Assembly (NCBI GenBank): GCA_910577645.1
Contig: CAJTOL010000012.1
Span: 1 to 64,000, forward strand
Length of the DNA: 64,000 bases
From: an uncultured Lachnospiraceae bacterium
GTDB taxonomy: Bacteria > Bacillota > Clostridia > Lachnospirales > Lachnospiraceae
Direction of reading: 5' to 3'
Made by a program: the position numbers and the translations under genes. The notes under the pieces are model-generated. The model ran no database searches. It was not told the DNA's origin and saw nothing but the letters and a program-made list of their open reading frames with translations. Below are positions 41,996-51,805 of this stretch, piece after piece (positions within the stretch are counted from its first letter, which is position 1; each line of letters opens with the position of its first letter).

Positions 41996-43366
41996 ATGGT
42001 TTTAAGCGGGCATGCTTCTGATTCTGTAACAGATATGACTATAGGGAATGCCAGGGAACTGATTCTAAGATTCTCTGTTCCCCTGGTATTCGGAAATTTG
42101 TTTCAGCAGTTGTATTCTATTGTGGACGCAGTTGTGGTAGGGCGATTTGTAGGGGTAGACGCGCTGGCCTCTATTGGCTGTATCAGCTGGGTGTGTTGGC
42201 TGATTAATGCTTTTTTAAGAGATACTGCCAATGCCTTCAGCATAGCGGCATCTATCCGGGTAGGAAGACAAAATAGCAGAGAATTCCTTCAGATTGTGTG
42301 GGCCGCCATTGTTATATGCGCCGTTCTGGGAATCCCGGTAACAGGGCTTTTGCTGGCAGCGGTTCCGCTTATAGTGGATGTGTTGAGCGTACAGCCCAAT
42401 GTGGTGGAAATGACCAGGCAGTATTTGACAGTATTTATCCTGACCATTCCTGCAGGCCTGATATATAATATTGCCGCCAGCCTTCTCAGAGCTTACGGAA
42501 ACAGCCGTATTACCTTTCTGTCCATGACGGTTTCTACGATAGTAAATATTGTGCTCGATCTGCTTTTTGTCCTGGTACTCCGGTGGGGAGTCCTGGGGGC
42601 AGCGGCCGCTACCTGGATCGCTCAGGTTATGGCCATGGCAACTGCTTTGCAGGCGGCTTTTCGGGAACCTGCTTTTCACATTGAAAAAGAAGATTTGCGC
42701 CTGCAGCCGGAACTTTTAAAGGAACTGTTCCGGCTGTGGCTGCCTATGTTTTTCAACAGTTTGATTATTTCCTTTGGAGGCTTATTTGTAGAGAAACATA
42801 CTAACCAGATAGGCTCCGCTTTTACTGCCGGCATCTCCGCATGTATGAAGTTATTCAGCCTGCTGGAGGCCATTATAATGGCAATTCAGACCGGAGTGAG
42901 TGTATATGTGGGACAAAATCTGGGTGCGCGGCAGTATCGGAGGATTAAAACCGGCCTGGTTGAAATCGTAAAATTGGGGTTTGGACTGATAACTGCTATG
43001 ATTTTACTGGTATTTGCTACGCAGCAGTGGATTTTGCCTCTGTTTCTTTCAGCAGAGAATCCGGAAGCCTATCAGAGAGCTTATGAAGCAGCAAGCGTCA
43101 ATACCCACATCATTCTGCTGTCTATGCTGATTATGACGCCTATGTATCTTCACAGGGTTACGATCCAGACTTTGGGATTCCCGGGATATGCGGCTGCGGC
43201 CGGAGTGATGCAGCTTATTATGCGGGTGGCGACAGTCCTTATAGGACCGTCAGTAATAGGAGAATATGCCTATTTTATTCAAGACGGTATGGCGTGGCTG
43301 GTGTCATTGCCTATTGTAGCCATTCCCTGTTACCGTTTCCTGGGAGAAAAAATCAGGGAATCATAA
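41996..43366 (+). CDS. MATE-family efflux transporter
   Basis: This 456-residue membrane transporter has about 12 helices in two repeats; LVFGNLFQQLYSIVDAVVVGRFVG begins the first and a similar MFFNSLIISFGG the second. AGAGGTG lies nine bases before ATG 41996, preferred over an upstream GTG at 41984. It lies downstream of the TIM-barrel pair and may or may not be part of that operon. It is convergent with the GntR gene, with a three-base gap. Confidence 0.9.
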   Translation: MVLSGHASDSVTDMTIGNARELILRFSVPLVFGNLFQQLYSIVDAVVVGRFVGVDALASIGCISWVCWLINAFLRDTANAFSIAASIRVGRQNSREFLQIVWAAIVICAVLGIPVTGLLLAAVPLIVDVLSVQPNVVEMTRQYLTVFILTIPAGLIYNIAASLLRAYGNSRITFLSMTVSTIVNIVLDLLFVLVLRWGVLGAAAATWIAQVMAMATALQAAFREPAFHIEKEDLRLQPELLKELFRLWLPMFFNSLIISFGGLFVEKHTNQIGSAFTAGISACMKLFSLLEAIIMAIQTGVSVYVGQNLGARQYRRIKTGLVEIVKLGFGLITAMILLVFATQQWILPLFLSAENPEAYQRAYEAASVNTHIILLSMLIMTPMYLHRVTIQTLGFPGYAAAAGVMQLIMRVATVLIGPSVIGEYAYFIQDGMAWLVSLPIVAIPCYRFLGEKIRES

Positions 43367-43369
43367 ATT

Positions 43370-44113
43370 TTAAGGGTGATTGCCTGTTTTTGCCGCCGCC
43401 TGCTTCCGCCGGGACTGATATACGTCTTTATTAAATGGAATAATGTAGGTACACTCGTAATGGATCGCCTTGATGCGGCTGTAGATAAAAATGGTTCCGT
43501 CTTTTAACAGCCCGCGGGAGACAATGTCCATAGCAGGTGTGCCTTTCTTTGAATTCATCATTTCTGCCGCCTCACGGGAGAGGACGGCAGGGCGGTAGTT
43601 GGTCATAAAGTGGGAGATTTTATACTTCTTTTCCAAGACGTAATTCTGCACAGAGTCCTCAATGACCTCCCTGGGAAGCTCCGGAAACAGGCGGCAGGGC
43701 ATCCAGGCAGTTTCCAGCTGGCTGATCTCATAGCGGACAATGCGGAGACGGCGGAATTCCCATACCAACTCATCCGGGGCCAGGTTAAAGATATTGATGA
43801 GCTTGGCAGTGGGGCGCACCTTTTTCCGGTAAATCAGTTTGGATTCCATATCCTCATAAGGAACCTCAGTGAGAGAATTGGAAATTAAAGGATTGCCCAA
43901 AGCCCGCTCCCGGATATAAATGCCATCTCCCTGAATGGATTCAATAAGACCAATGGCTTCCAGGCGCTTTAAGGCTTTCTGTATGGTAAAACGGGATACC
44001 TGGTAGGCGGCGGCTAAATCTCTCTGGGTAGGCAGCTTATTATGCCAGAATTTTTGCTGAAAAATCTTGCTGATCAAATCGGTTACGATAAATTCCGTTT
44101 TCTTTGAACTCAT
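43370..44113 (-). CDS. GntR-family regulator with UTRA domain
   Basis: This 247-residue HutC-type regulator has an N-terminal winged helix (LPTQRDLAAAYQVSRFTIQKALKRLEAIGLI) and a C-terminal UTRA domain (about 85-240) that binds a small ligand. It lies 59 bases downstream of the dehydratase gene on the same strand, so it may control it. AGGAAGGAAA-like sequence precedes the ATG. Confidence 0.92.
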   Translation of the reverse strand: MSSKKTEFIVTDLISKIFQQKFWHNKLPTQRDLAAAYQVSRFTIQKALKRLEAIGLIESIQGDGIYIRERALGNPLISNSLTEVPYEDMESKLIYRKKVRPTAKLINIFNLAPDELVWEFRRLRIVRYEISQLETAWMPCRLFPELPREVIEDSVQNYVLEKKYKISHFMTNYRPAVLSREAAEMMNSKKGTPAMDIVSRGLLKDGTIFIYSRIKAIHYECTYIIPFNKDVYQSRRKQAAAKTGNHP

Positions 44114-44172
44114 TCTCTTTCCTTCCCCTTTAACAGGATGGCTGGTTTAAGGGAGAATCTCCCGGAAGATGC

Positions 44173-45341
44173 TTACGGGGTTACCAGAGTCCCGTCGGGA
44201 ATCCGGCTCTGGGTCCACTCATGAGGCCGATAGATAACCGGGTATTTTACGATTTCTTCTTCATTAATATCAACGCCGATGCCTGGGCGGTCAATGGGAT
44301 AGAAATATCCGTTTTCTACCTCATTGTAGCCGGGGAATACGGCTTTTATTTTGTCCTTTAACTGGATATTTTCCTGAATTGCAGCATTGTGCAGATGAAT
44401 ATTTAAGTGGGTGTTGACTGCCACGCCGATGGGAGTGATATCGGAGGGAGTATGCCATGCAATCCGAATGCCGAAAGCGTCACAAAAAGCTGCAATTTTT
44501 AAAGCCGGGGTGATTCCTCCAAGCTGGGAAACATGACAGCGAAGAAAATCGATTCTGCGGTTAACAATCAAATGTTTCCATTCCATGGGATTGTTAAACA
44601 GCTCTCCGGTGGCGACAGGGACAGAGCACTGACTGCGGAGCTGCTCCAGCCACTCATTTTGATCCGGAGCCAGTAAATCTTCGACGAAATAAGGTTTATA
44701 GCTTTCCAGATCCTTGGCAAACTGAATGGCCTGGTTGGGAAAGAGACGTTCATGAACATCGTGAAGGATGTGAAAGGCGCTGCCGTACTTCTCCCTCAGC
44801 TTGGCAAACATATGGACCGTGTTCCGCATATAGTCATCCTGATTAAAATAAGTACCGGAAATAGGATGGGACGGGGTTTTCAGCTTGTCCGGAATTCCGC
44901 CGTAAAATCCCAGCTGGCAGCGGATATGCTCATAGCCTGCCTGGCGGATTCTGTCAATTTCAGAATACAAATCCTCCATAGTATCTGCTACTGCATGGGT
45001 GTAAGCGGGGATGGCAGTGCGCGCTTTCCCTCCCCAGAGCTGATATAAAGGCATGTCGGCCAGCTTCCCTTTAATATCCCAAAGAGCCATGTCAATGCCG
45101 GAGACGGCATTATTGATAACAGGGCCATTTCTCCAATAGGAATTGACCATCATCAGATTCCATAAATCCTCAATGTCATTGGCATCTCTTCCGATTAAAA
45201 CAGGTTTTAAATACTCGTCTACTATAGTCTTGACTGCCAGGGGGCGCTGCTGGAAAGTGGCGCAGCCTACGCCGTACACTTCTTTATCTGTAAAGACCTT
45301 AACGGCCACCAGGTTGTGACGTTCCGGATTGGTAATATAAC
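44173..45341 (-). pseudogene. ManD/RspA-like enolase-superfamily dehydratase, 5'-truncated
   Basis: The frame encodes most of a D-mannonate/D-gluconate dehydratase-like enzyme: TFQQRPLAVKTIVDEYL, the RCQLGFYGG segment (Arg-x-Gln in place of Lys-x-Lys, as in ManD), metal ligands in ILHDVHERL, YFVEDLL and VATGELF, and IAWHTPSD. An ATG at 45309 gives 378 residues. The family-like sequence CYITNPERHNLV continues upstream to about 45341 and stops where plus-strand PTS sequence begins. The first residues of the barrel cap and the normal start and promoter are missing, so expression is doubtful. Confidence 0.65.
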
Positions 45342-46388
45342 ATGGATATGGTTTCCGGCGTATTTGGGCCTATTGTGCCTGCTATTGCAGGGGCAGGAAT
45401 GATAAAGGGGCTTATGGGCGGTTTGACAGCCCTGGGAATGATTACTAATACCACGGATACCTATAAAATTATTGATATGCTGGCCAGTGGTGTGTTTACC
45501 TTTCTTCCTTTTTTTATAGCGGCATCTGCGGCAAAGAAGTTTAAGACTAACCAATACATTGCCATTGCCATGGCATCGATTATTATGTATCCCACTATGG
45601 TAGATGCGGCAAAAGCCGGGGAAATCAGCAATTTTCTTTTTGGAGGAGCGCTGCCTATTCCGGTATTTAACTATTCCGGATCGGTTATCCCTATTATTTT
45701 TTCCGTATTTGCTCTAAGCTATATTTATAAGTGGGTAGACAGGCTTGTGCCGGAAGCTGCCCGCACCGTTGTTACTCCCACCCTGACCATATTTATTTCC
45801 GGGTTTTTTACTTTAAGTGTGATTGGCCCGATTGGAATCTATTTAGGGAAAGCTTTGGCATGGATACTGGATGCGGTATTTGGAATCTCTCCGGTTTTTG
45901 CGGGATTTGTTATGGGAGTTATCCGGCCGGCTTCAATTCTGGTAGGTATGCACCATGCCATGACTCCCATTGCCCTGGAGAACTTTGCCACTAAGGGCTG
46001 GGATATGCTGATGCCCATGATGTTTATTGCCAATCTGGCAATCGTAGGCGCTGCCTGCGGCTGCTACTTTAAAGAAACGACCCAGAAGGAAAAATCTATT
46101 GTATTTTCTGCCGTATTATCCGGTATTTTAGGGATCACAGAGCCTGCGCTGTTCGGTGTGCTGACGAAGTACAAGAAAGGCTTTTTGGCCGCCACTATTG
46201 CAAGCTGTGCAGGAAGCATGATTATCGGCGGTTTTGGCGTAAAACTGTACGGGTACATTACCTCCAGCGTATTCAGCATTCCCGCTTATATCGGCCCTCA
46301 TTTCCTGTGGGCTGCATTGGCCTGGTTGGTAACCCTTGTGTTATCTTTTACATTGTCTTATTTATTTGTGGTGAAAAATAGCTTGTAG
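45342..46388 (+). pseudogene. PTS beta-glucoside-type EIIC, 5'-truncated
   Basis: This 348-residue reading frame is EIIC only: MVSGVFGPIVPAIAGAGMIKG opens exactly where the EIIB-EIIC linker ends in EIIBC proteins. The substrate motif GITEPALFGV is near residue 268. No EIIB with its Cys and no EIIA are nearby, and there is no ribosome site before 45342. It abuts the truncated dehydratase gene head to head. I infer a non-functional remnant of an EIIBC gene. Confidence 0.65.
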
Positions 46389-46521
46389 ATACCATACGAA
46401 TGTAAAAGCCGATTTAAAAATAGGGGATTTTAAAGATGAGCCAAATCTTACAGATAAAAAATCCCGGGAAATCCCACAAAATCTTATCGGACAAAGAAGT
46501 AATAGTATAACCTTCTACCCG

Positions 46522-47445
46522 TTATGAGCAGCCGTCACTATTGCCGTAGTGGCGGCCTTTGCTTTTTTTCAGATATTGATAAAGGGTCTCTGCCGCAAGG
46601 CTTTTTCCACGGGCTTTGTCAAAGATAATTTGTATAGAACGTTTTGGAATACGGCAATTAATGGGAATCTGAACCAGCTTCTTTTCTTTTAACAAAGGTA
46701 ATGCCAGCTTTTGAGGGACAAAACCGATTCCAAAATTGTTTTCGATAAGAGGCAGCATAAGATCCGATGTTGCAACCTCCATATCAGGTTCAAAATCTAG
46801 GCCGTATTCTGCAAAAAAGCCTTTGTAGAGGTGATAGGTGGCGCTTTCCCTGCCCAATCCAATGAGGGAATACTGTTTCATGTCTTTCAGCTCTAATGTG
46901 GTTTTACATAGATTTCTATACTGGGTTCCGCCTGCAAGTATTTCCTCATAATCCATTATTCTACTGCACGCGGCTGTTTCAGGCAGCTCAAAAGGAGTGG
47001 TGATAACAGCAAAATCTAAATTTCCTTTAATAAGGCATCTTATGGTTTCCGGAGTTGTATGGTTATGAATTTTTATTTTTATCTCAGGATATTCTAATCT
47101 GAAATTATGCAGTGCATCTAATAAAAAAAGATGAAGAGCTGTCTCGGTTGCTCCTACCTCAACGGTGCCGCAGCTTAGTGAATTCTGCCTGCCTATTTCC
47201 TGCTGTGCATTTAACAGATGATTGTACGCAATTTCTACATGGGAATAGAGCAGCTCGCCTTTTTCTGTCAGGCTGATTCCTCTTGCTCCACGAATAAACA
47301 GGCAGCATCCCAGCTGGGATTCCAGCAGCTTCATAGTGCGGGTCACATTTGGCTGATTGCTGCCAAGGGCTGCCGCAGCTTTTGTTATGTTTTGATATTT
47401 TGCCACATAGTAAAAGATTTTATAGTATTCAAAATTTATATCCAT
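46522..47445 (-). CDS. LysR-family transcriptional regulator
   Basis: This 307-residue regulator has an N-terminal winged helix (FYYVAKYQNITKAAAALGSNQPNVTRTMKLLESQLG) and a substrate-binding domain (about 90-295). ATG 47445 is the family start (MDINFEYYKIFYYV) with GGAGAG upstream; the frame opens further at a TTG. The last residues, GRHYGNSDGCS, are encoded by the terminator hairpin. It is divergent from a MATE gene, which it may regulate. Confidence 0.9.
   Translation of the reverse strand: MDINFEYYKIFYYVAKYQNITKAAAALGSNQPNVTRTMKLLESQLGCCLFIRGARGISLTEKGELLYSHVEIAYNHLLNAQQEIGRQNSLSCGTVEVGATETALHLFLLDALHNFRLEYPEIKIKIHNHTTPETIRCLIKGNLDFAVITTPFELPETAACSRIMDYEEILAGGTQYRNLCKTTLELKDMKQYSLIGLGRESATYHLYKGFFAEYGLDFEPDMEVATSDLMLPLIENNFGIGFVPQKLALPLLKEKKLVQIPINCRIPKRSIQIIFDKARGKSLAAETLYQYLKKSKGRHYGNSDGCS
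46531..46568 (+). terminator. Terminator hairpin downstream of EIIC remnant
   Basis: GCCGTCACTA (46531-46540) and TAGTGGCGGC (46547-46556) pair, followed by CTTTGCTTTTTTT. The hairpin lies inside the last codons of the convergent LysR gene. Its reverse complement is nearly identical to the hairpin at 25397-25425. Confidence 0.7.
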
Positions 47446-47556
47446 ATATTTTTTATATCTCTCCAATATAACATATACATTTTTCGTATTTGATAAAATG
47501 AATTATAATACATTGGCGAAAAGATGTAAATGGAATTTGGAAAGGATGTGGTTTTT

Positions 47557-48906
47557 ATGAATAAAGACTTAACTGTGGGAAAACCTGAGACGGTATTATG
47601 GAAATTTTGCCTTCCTTTGTTTGGCAGCATTATTTTCCAGCAGCTCTATAATATAGCAGACAGCCTTGTTGCAGGGAAATTTATCAGCGAAAACGCCCTG
47701 GCGGCGGTTGGAAACAGTTACGAAATTACATTAATTTTTATTGCCTTTGCCTTTGGCTGTAATATGGGCTGTTCTGTTGTGGTTTCCCAATTATTTGGCG
47801 CAAAGGAATACAGCAGGCTTAAAACCGCTGTAGCTACTGCCTGTATTTTCAGCGGCGCTATCTGCGGGGCGCTGATGATCATGGGAATTTTGGGCTGCAA
47901 TCCGCTGCTTCATTTGATTCGAACTCCCCAAGAAGTATTTTCAGACTCAAAATTGTATCTTGACATCTACATATGGGGCCTTCCCTTTGTGTTTTTTTAC
48001 AATATTGCAACTGGAATTTTCTCTGCCCTGGGGGATTCCAAAACCCCCTTCTATTTTCTTGCAGTATCCTCTACATCCAATATAGCAGTAGATATTTTGT
48101 TTGTGAAAGCGTTCCATATGGGGGTGGCAGGAGTGGCATGGGCAACCTTTTTGTGTCAGGGAGTCAGCTGTATCATGGCAGTGATGGCCATATGGATAAG
48201 GCTTAGAAAGATTCCATGTCAGGGAAAGCCGGAATTATTTGACATGGATTTGCTGAAAAAGATTGCAGTAATTGCCATACCAAGTATTCTGCAGCAAAGC
48301 TTTATCTCCATAGGAAACATTTTGATTCAGAGTGTGATCAACGGATTCGGCCCTTCTGTTATGGCAGGATATTCTGCTGCAGTAAAGTTAAATAATCTGG
48401 TAATTACCTCATTTACCACAATTGGCAACGGGATTTCCAATTATTCAGCGCAGAATCTGGGGGCCCGAAAATATGAACGGATAAGAGAAGGCTTTCTTGC
48501 AGGAATTAAAATGGTATGGTGCTTGTGTATTCCCTTCTGTATCCTTTACCTTTTTGGCGGAAAGTATCTCCTTCTTTTATTCATGGAAAAGGATTCCGCT
48601 GCGGCTTTGATGACAGGACAGCAATTTTTATGGATCTTGTCTCCCTTTTATTTGGTGGTGTCTGCAAAACTGGCTGCAGACGGGATTCTCCGGGGGATCA
48701 GCGCAATGGGGCAGTTTATGGCAGCTACATTTACGGACTTAATTCTGCGAGTGGTTTTAGCCTTTTTATTATCAGACTGGACAAAAAGCCCGGTAGGGAT
48801 ATGGTGTGCATGGCCGGTTGGCTGGACGCTGGCTGCGGCAATTTCTATTTTCTTTTACCACAGAGAATACAAAAAATATTGTATAGACAATACTTTTTCT
48901 AAATGA
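47557..48906 (+). CDS. MATE-family efflux transporter
   Basis: This 449-residue transporter starts with LPLFGSIIFQQLYNIADSLVAGKFI and has about 12 helices with repeat two near IPSILQQSFISIGNILIQ. ATG 47557 follows AAAGGATG; an in-frame ATG at 47530 lacks a ribosome site. It is divergent from the LysR gene, and a -10-like TATAAT is at 47504-47509. Confidence 0.9.
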   Translation: MNKDLTVGKPETVLWKFCLPLFGSIIFQQLYNIADSLVAGKFISENALAAVGNSYEITLIFIAFAFGCNMGCSVVVSQLFGAKEYSRLKTAVATACIFSGAICGALMIMGILGCNPLLHLIRTPQEVFSDSKLYLDIYIWGLPFVFFYNIATGIFSALGDSKTPFYFLAVSSTSNIAVDILFVKAFHMGVAGVAWATFLCQGVSCIMAVMAIWIRLRKIPCQGKPELFDMDLLKKIAVIAIPSILQQSFISIGNILIQSVINGFGPSVMAGYSAAVKLNNLVITSFTTIGNGISNYSAQNLGARKYERIREGFLAGIKMVWCLCIPFCILYLFGGKYLLLLFMEKDSAAALMTGQQFLWILSPFYLVVSAKLAADGILRGISAMGQFMAATFTDLILRVVLAFLLSDWTKSPVGIWCAWPVGWTLAAAISIFFYHREYKKYCIDNTFSK

Positions 48907-48955
48907 TAAAATGGGTAATACCGTGGCAAAAAGGAAGCCAAAAGGAGATTGCATA

Positions 48956-49747
48956 ATGATAAAAGCCATATTTTTTGATATAGACGGAACTCTCCTTTCC
49001 CACCAGTCGGGGAGTGTCCCGGCCAGTACCAGGGAGTCTATCCGTCAATTAAAGGAACAAGGAATAAAAATTTTTGCGGCTACGGGGCGTCATATGCTGC
49101 AGCTGGAAAAACTGCCGGTAAAGGGGCTGCCCTTTGACGGGTATGTCACTTTAAACGGCCAAATTTGTATGGATGCCAATAAAGCGATACTGTATGAAGC
49201 GCCTATTGAACCGGGTGATACGGAAAAGATGACGGAAATCTTTAAACAGATGGCGCTGCCGGTAATGGTGATAGAGCAAAACCGCATGTACATTAATTTT
49301 GTCGACTCTATGGTGGAGGAGGCACAAAAAGCGATTTCAACGCCTGTTCCGGAGATCGGCGTTTATACAGGGGAAAAGGTATATCAATATATTGTATACG
49401 GGAAGGAAGAGAGAGTACAGTCCCTGGCTGCCCGGCTTTCTGATTGTAAAATGACGAAATGGAATCCCTACGGATTTGATATTATTCCGAAGCAGGGGGG
49501 AAAGGTGGCAGGCATCCGTCAGATCCTGAAATATTTTGGAATAGGAGAGGACGAGATAATGGCGTTTGGAGATGGGGGAAATGATACGGATATGCTGCGC
49601 TTTGCTGCCATAGGAGTAGCAATGGGAAATGCAGACGAGGCGGTTAAGCAGCAGGCAGATTATGTGACTTCTCACATAGATCAGGATGGAATCTGGCAAG
49701 CGCTGAAACATTACGGAATAGTATACAAAAACTTTTTTCTCTCCTGA
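48956..49747 (+). CDS. Cof-type HAD phosphatase
   Basis: This 263-residue cytosolic hydrolase of the HAD superfamily has motif I FFDIDGTLL with the nucleophile Asp, motif II AATGRH, and motif IV FGDGGNDTDML, with a C2-type cap. Such proteins dephosphorylate sugar phosphates or flavin/PLP-related compounds. ATG 48956 follows AAAGGAGATT. It lies 49 bases after the MATE gene on the same strand. Confidence 0.9.
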   Translation: MIKAIFFDIDGTLLSHQSGSVPASTRESIRQLKEQGIKIFAATGRHMLQLEKLPVKGLPFDGYVTLNGQICMDANKAILYEAPIEPGDTEKMTEIFKQMALPVMVIEQNRMYINFVDSMVEEAQKAISTPVPEIGVYTGEKVYQYIVYGKEERVQSLAARLSDCKMTKWNPYGFDIIPKQGGKVAGIRQILKYFGIGEDEIMAFGDGGNDTDMLRFAAIGVAMGNADEAVKQQADYVTSHIDQDGIWQALKHYGIVYKNFFLS

Positions 49748-49809
49748 GTCATATGATGTAGGGAGAATACATTCACGGAATGTTTTACTCCTGAAAGGAA
49801 GGTTTTTAT

Positions 49810-50493
49810 ATGATATTAAAAGATATATGGCTGGATGTAAAAGCGGTGCAGGCCAGAGACCCGGCTGCCAGAAGCGCTTTGGAGGTGCTGCTGCTGTACC
49901 AGGGCGTTCATGCGCTGATTTGGCACCGCTTTGCACACTGGTTTTATAAGCATCACATGCTTTTTATTGCCCGTCTTCTGTCTCAGCTGGCCAGATTTTT
50001 TACATTGATTGAGATTCATCCCGGCGCAGAACTGGGCAGGGGGATTTTAATCGATCACGGTACCGGCGTGGTAATCGGTGAAACTGCTGTGGTAGGCGAC
50101 AACTGTACGATTTATCAGGGCGTTACTCTGGGAGGCGTAGGTTTAAATAAAGGAAAGCGCCACCCGACCCTGGGAAACAATGTTACAGTAGGAGCAGGAG
50201 CCAAAATTCTGGGGGCATTTGAAGTGGGGGACAACTGCAACATTGCCGCCAATGCCGTGCTGTTAAAGCCCCTGGAGAGCAATGTTACTGCGGTAGGAAT
50301 CCCGGCGCGTCCGGTAAAAAAAGACGGTATTCCTCTGCCCAAAGAGGAGCGATACGCGTCTGCACGGAGCTTGGGTGATAACACCAGAAAAATAGCAGAA
50401 ATGGAAGAGCGGATCCGGGAACTGGAGGCCTTGGTAGAAAAGCTTGCCAAAGAACAGAAACAGGAACAACCAATTACAGAGAATGCTGATTAA
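49810..50493 (+). CDS. cysE: Serine O-acetyltransferase
   Basis: This 227-residue enzyme acetylates L-serine with acetyl-CoA, the first step of cysteine synthesis. It has the N-terminal helical domain and the left-handed beta-helix of hexapeptide repeats with DHGTGVVIGETAVVGDNCTI and GNNVTVGAGAKILG. The C-terminus continues as a charged coiled-coil-like helix (MEERIRELEALVEKLAKE), longer than in short CysE proteins. GAAAGGAAGG precedes the ATG. It overlaps the convergent MATE gene by 20 bases. Confidence 0.95.
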   Translation: MILKDIWLDVKAVQARDPAARSALEVLLLYQGVHALIWHRFAHWFYKHHMLFIARLLSQLARFFTLIEIHPGAELGRGILIDHGTGVVIGETAVVGDNCTIYQGVTLGGVGLNKGKRHPTLGNNVTVGAGAKILGAFEVGDNCNIAANAVLLKPLESNVTAVGIPARPVKKDGIPLPKEERYASARSLGDNTRKIAEMEERIRELEALVEKLAKEQKQEQPITENAD

Positions 50494-51805
50494 GAAAAAC
50501 CAAAGACAGAATCATTGTAATTAGTTCTGCTATGGGTACGGCAAGCCATACGCCCGTTACCCCTAAAAGATTTGGCAATATAAGCAGCAGCACTGTAATC
50601 AAGCCGAAAGTCCGCAGGAATGATAAGATTGCTGAAATCTTTCCATTTGATAATGCGGTAAATGCGGCAGAAGTGAAAATATTCAGTCCGCAGAACAGAA
50701 AGCTAAAGGAGAAAATCAAAAATCCATTTCTTGTGATTTCATAAACAGGAGTCCCCTTTTCTGAAAAAGCACAAACGAATGACGGACTAAAAATAAATGC
50801 TATTGCGAAAACAGTGATGGAAATAAAGATAATAAACCGTATACAAATGGAAAATATATTCTTTAGCTGTTTTTCATCCTGTTTTCCATAATTATAGCTG
50901 ATGACAGGGGCTGCTCCCATAGAAAACCCTATGAAAAGGGAGCTTAATAAAAACTGAGTATAAATAATGATCGTGATTGCTGCAACTCCATTTTCGCCAA
51001 GGAGTTTCATCATAATCCGGTTAAAAAGATAAGTTGTAACCGCCGCTGCCGACTGGCTTACCATTTCTGAAAAACCATTTGCACAGCTTTCTGCCAATAG
51101 GGAAATATTCATGACTGGCTTTCTGAAATACAGAGTGCTTTTTCTTGTGGAAAAGAATAATAAGCCTGTCACTGCCGGTATCATATAACCGATACCCGTA
51201 CCAAGAGCCGCCCCCTTTATTCCCATTTCCAACGGCCCCATAAAGATGTAGTCCAGCAAAATATTTGCAGTTCCCGCGCTTACCCCAAGAACCATACCGA
51301 TTCCGGGGCGTCCCGCCGTTACGATTAGATTTTGAAAAAGCACCTGCAGTATATTTGCAGGCGTAAATAGCAGCAGGATAAAAAGATACTCTTTACAGTA
51401 CGGAAAAAGAATATTGCCGGCCCCAAGCCGCCAGACAATTTGGTCAATAAACACGGTTCCGAAAATTACAATTAACACGCCGGACAGAACTCCGAAACCA
51501 ATAATCAGCGTAAAATCCTGTGCCGCCCTGGTATGTTCCCCAGCCCCCATTTTGCGGGCTATAATGGCGCTTCCTCCGGTTGCAAGCATGGTTCCGAGGC
51601 CTACTATCAGATTGATAATAGGGCAGACAATATTCAATGCCGAAAGTGCATTGGTATCTGCAAAGCGCGCGACAAAAACAGTGTCAACAACTGTATATAA
51701 GCCCATAAATATCATCATAAAAATCGTCGGAAATGCAAATTTCAGCAATGATTTTATGGTAAAGTTTTGCGACAAAGGATTTTCAGCCTGCTGCATGTCA
51801 TTCAT
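50474..51805 (-). CDS. MATE-family efflux transporter (MepA-like)
   Basis: This 443-residue transporter starts MNDMQQAENPLSQNF and contains FAFPTIFMMIFMGLYTVVDTVFVARF with about 12 helices; the pattern resembles MepA-type multidrug exporters. ATG 51805 overlaps the stop of the AraC-GNAT gene (ATGAATGA), so the two are translationally coupled and the regulator likely controls the exporter. Confidence 0.9.
   Translation of the reverse strand: MNDMQQAENPLSQNFTIKSLLKFAFPTIFMMIFMGLYTVVDTVFVARFADTNALSALNIVCPIINLIVGLGTMLATGGSAIIARKMGAGEHTRAAQDFTLIIGFGVLSGVLIVIFGTVFIDQIVWRLGAGNILFPYCKEYLFILLLFTPANILQVLFQNLIVTAGRPGIGMVLGVSAGTANILLDYIFMGPLEMGIKGAALGTGIGYMIPAVTGLLFFSTRKSTLYFRKPVMNISLLAESCANGFSEMVSQSAAAVTTYLFNRIMMKLLGENGVAAITIIIYTQFLLSSLFIGFSMGAAPVISYNYGKQDEKQLKNIFSICIRFIIFISITVFAIAFIFSPSFVCAFSEKGTPVYEITRNGFLIFSFSFLFCGLNIFTSAAFTALSNGKISAILSFLRTFGLITVLLLILPNLLGVTGVWLAVPIAELITMILSLVFLNQHSL

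Noticed and set aside
46436..46510. 24-codon ORF after the EIIC remnant (MSQILQIKNPGKSHK...)
   Set aside because: It is very short with no recognisable family or strong ribosome site. It may be part of a decayed gene.
49337..49936. 199-codon minus-strand ORF
   Set aside because: It is antisense to the HAD gene and the cysE start and has no protein-like features.
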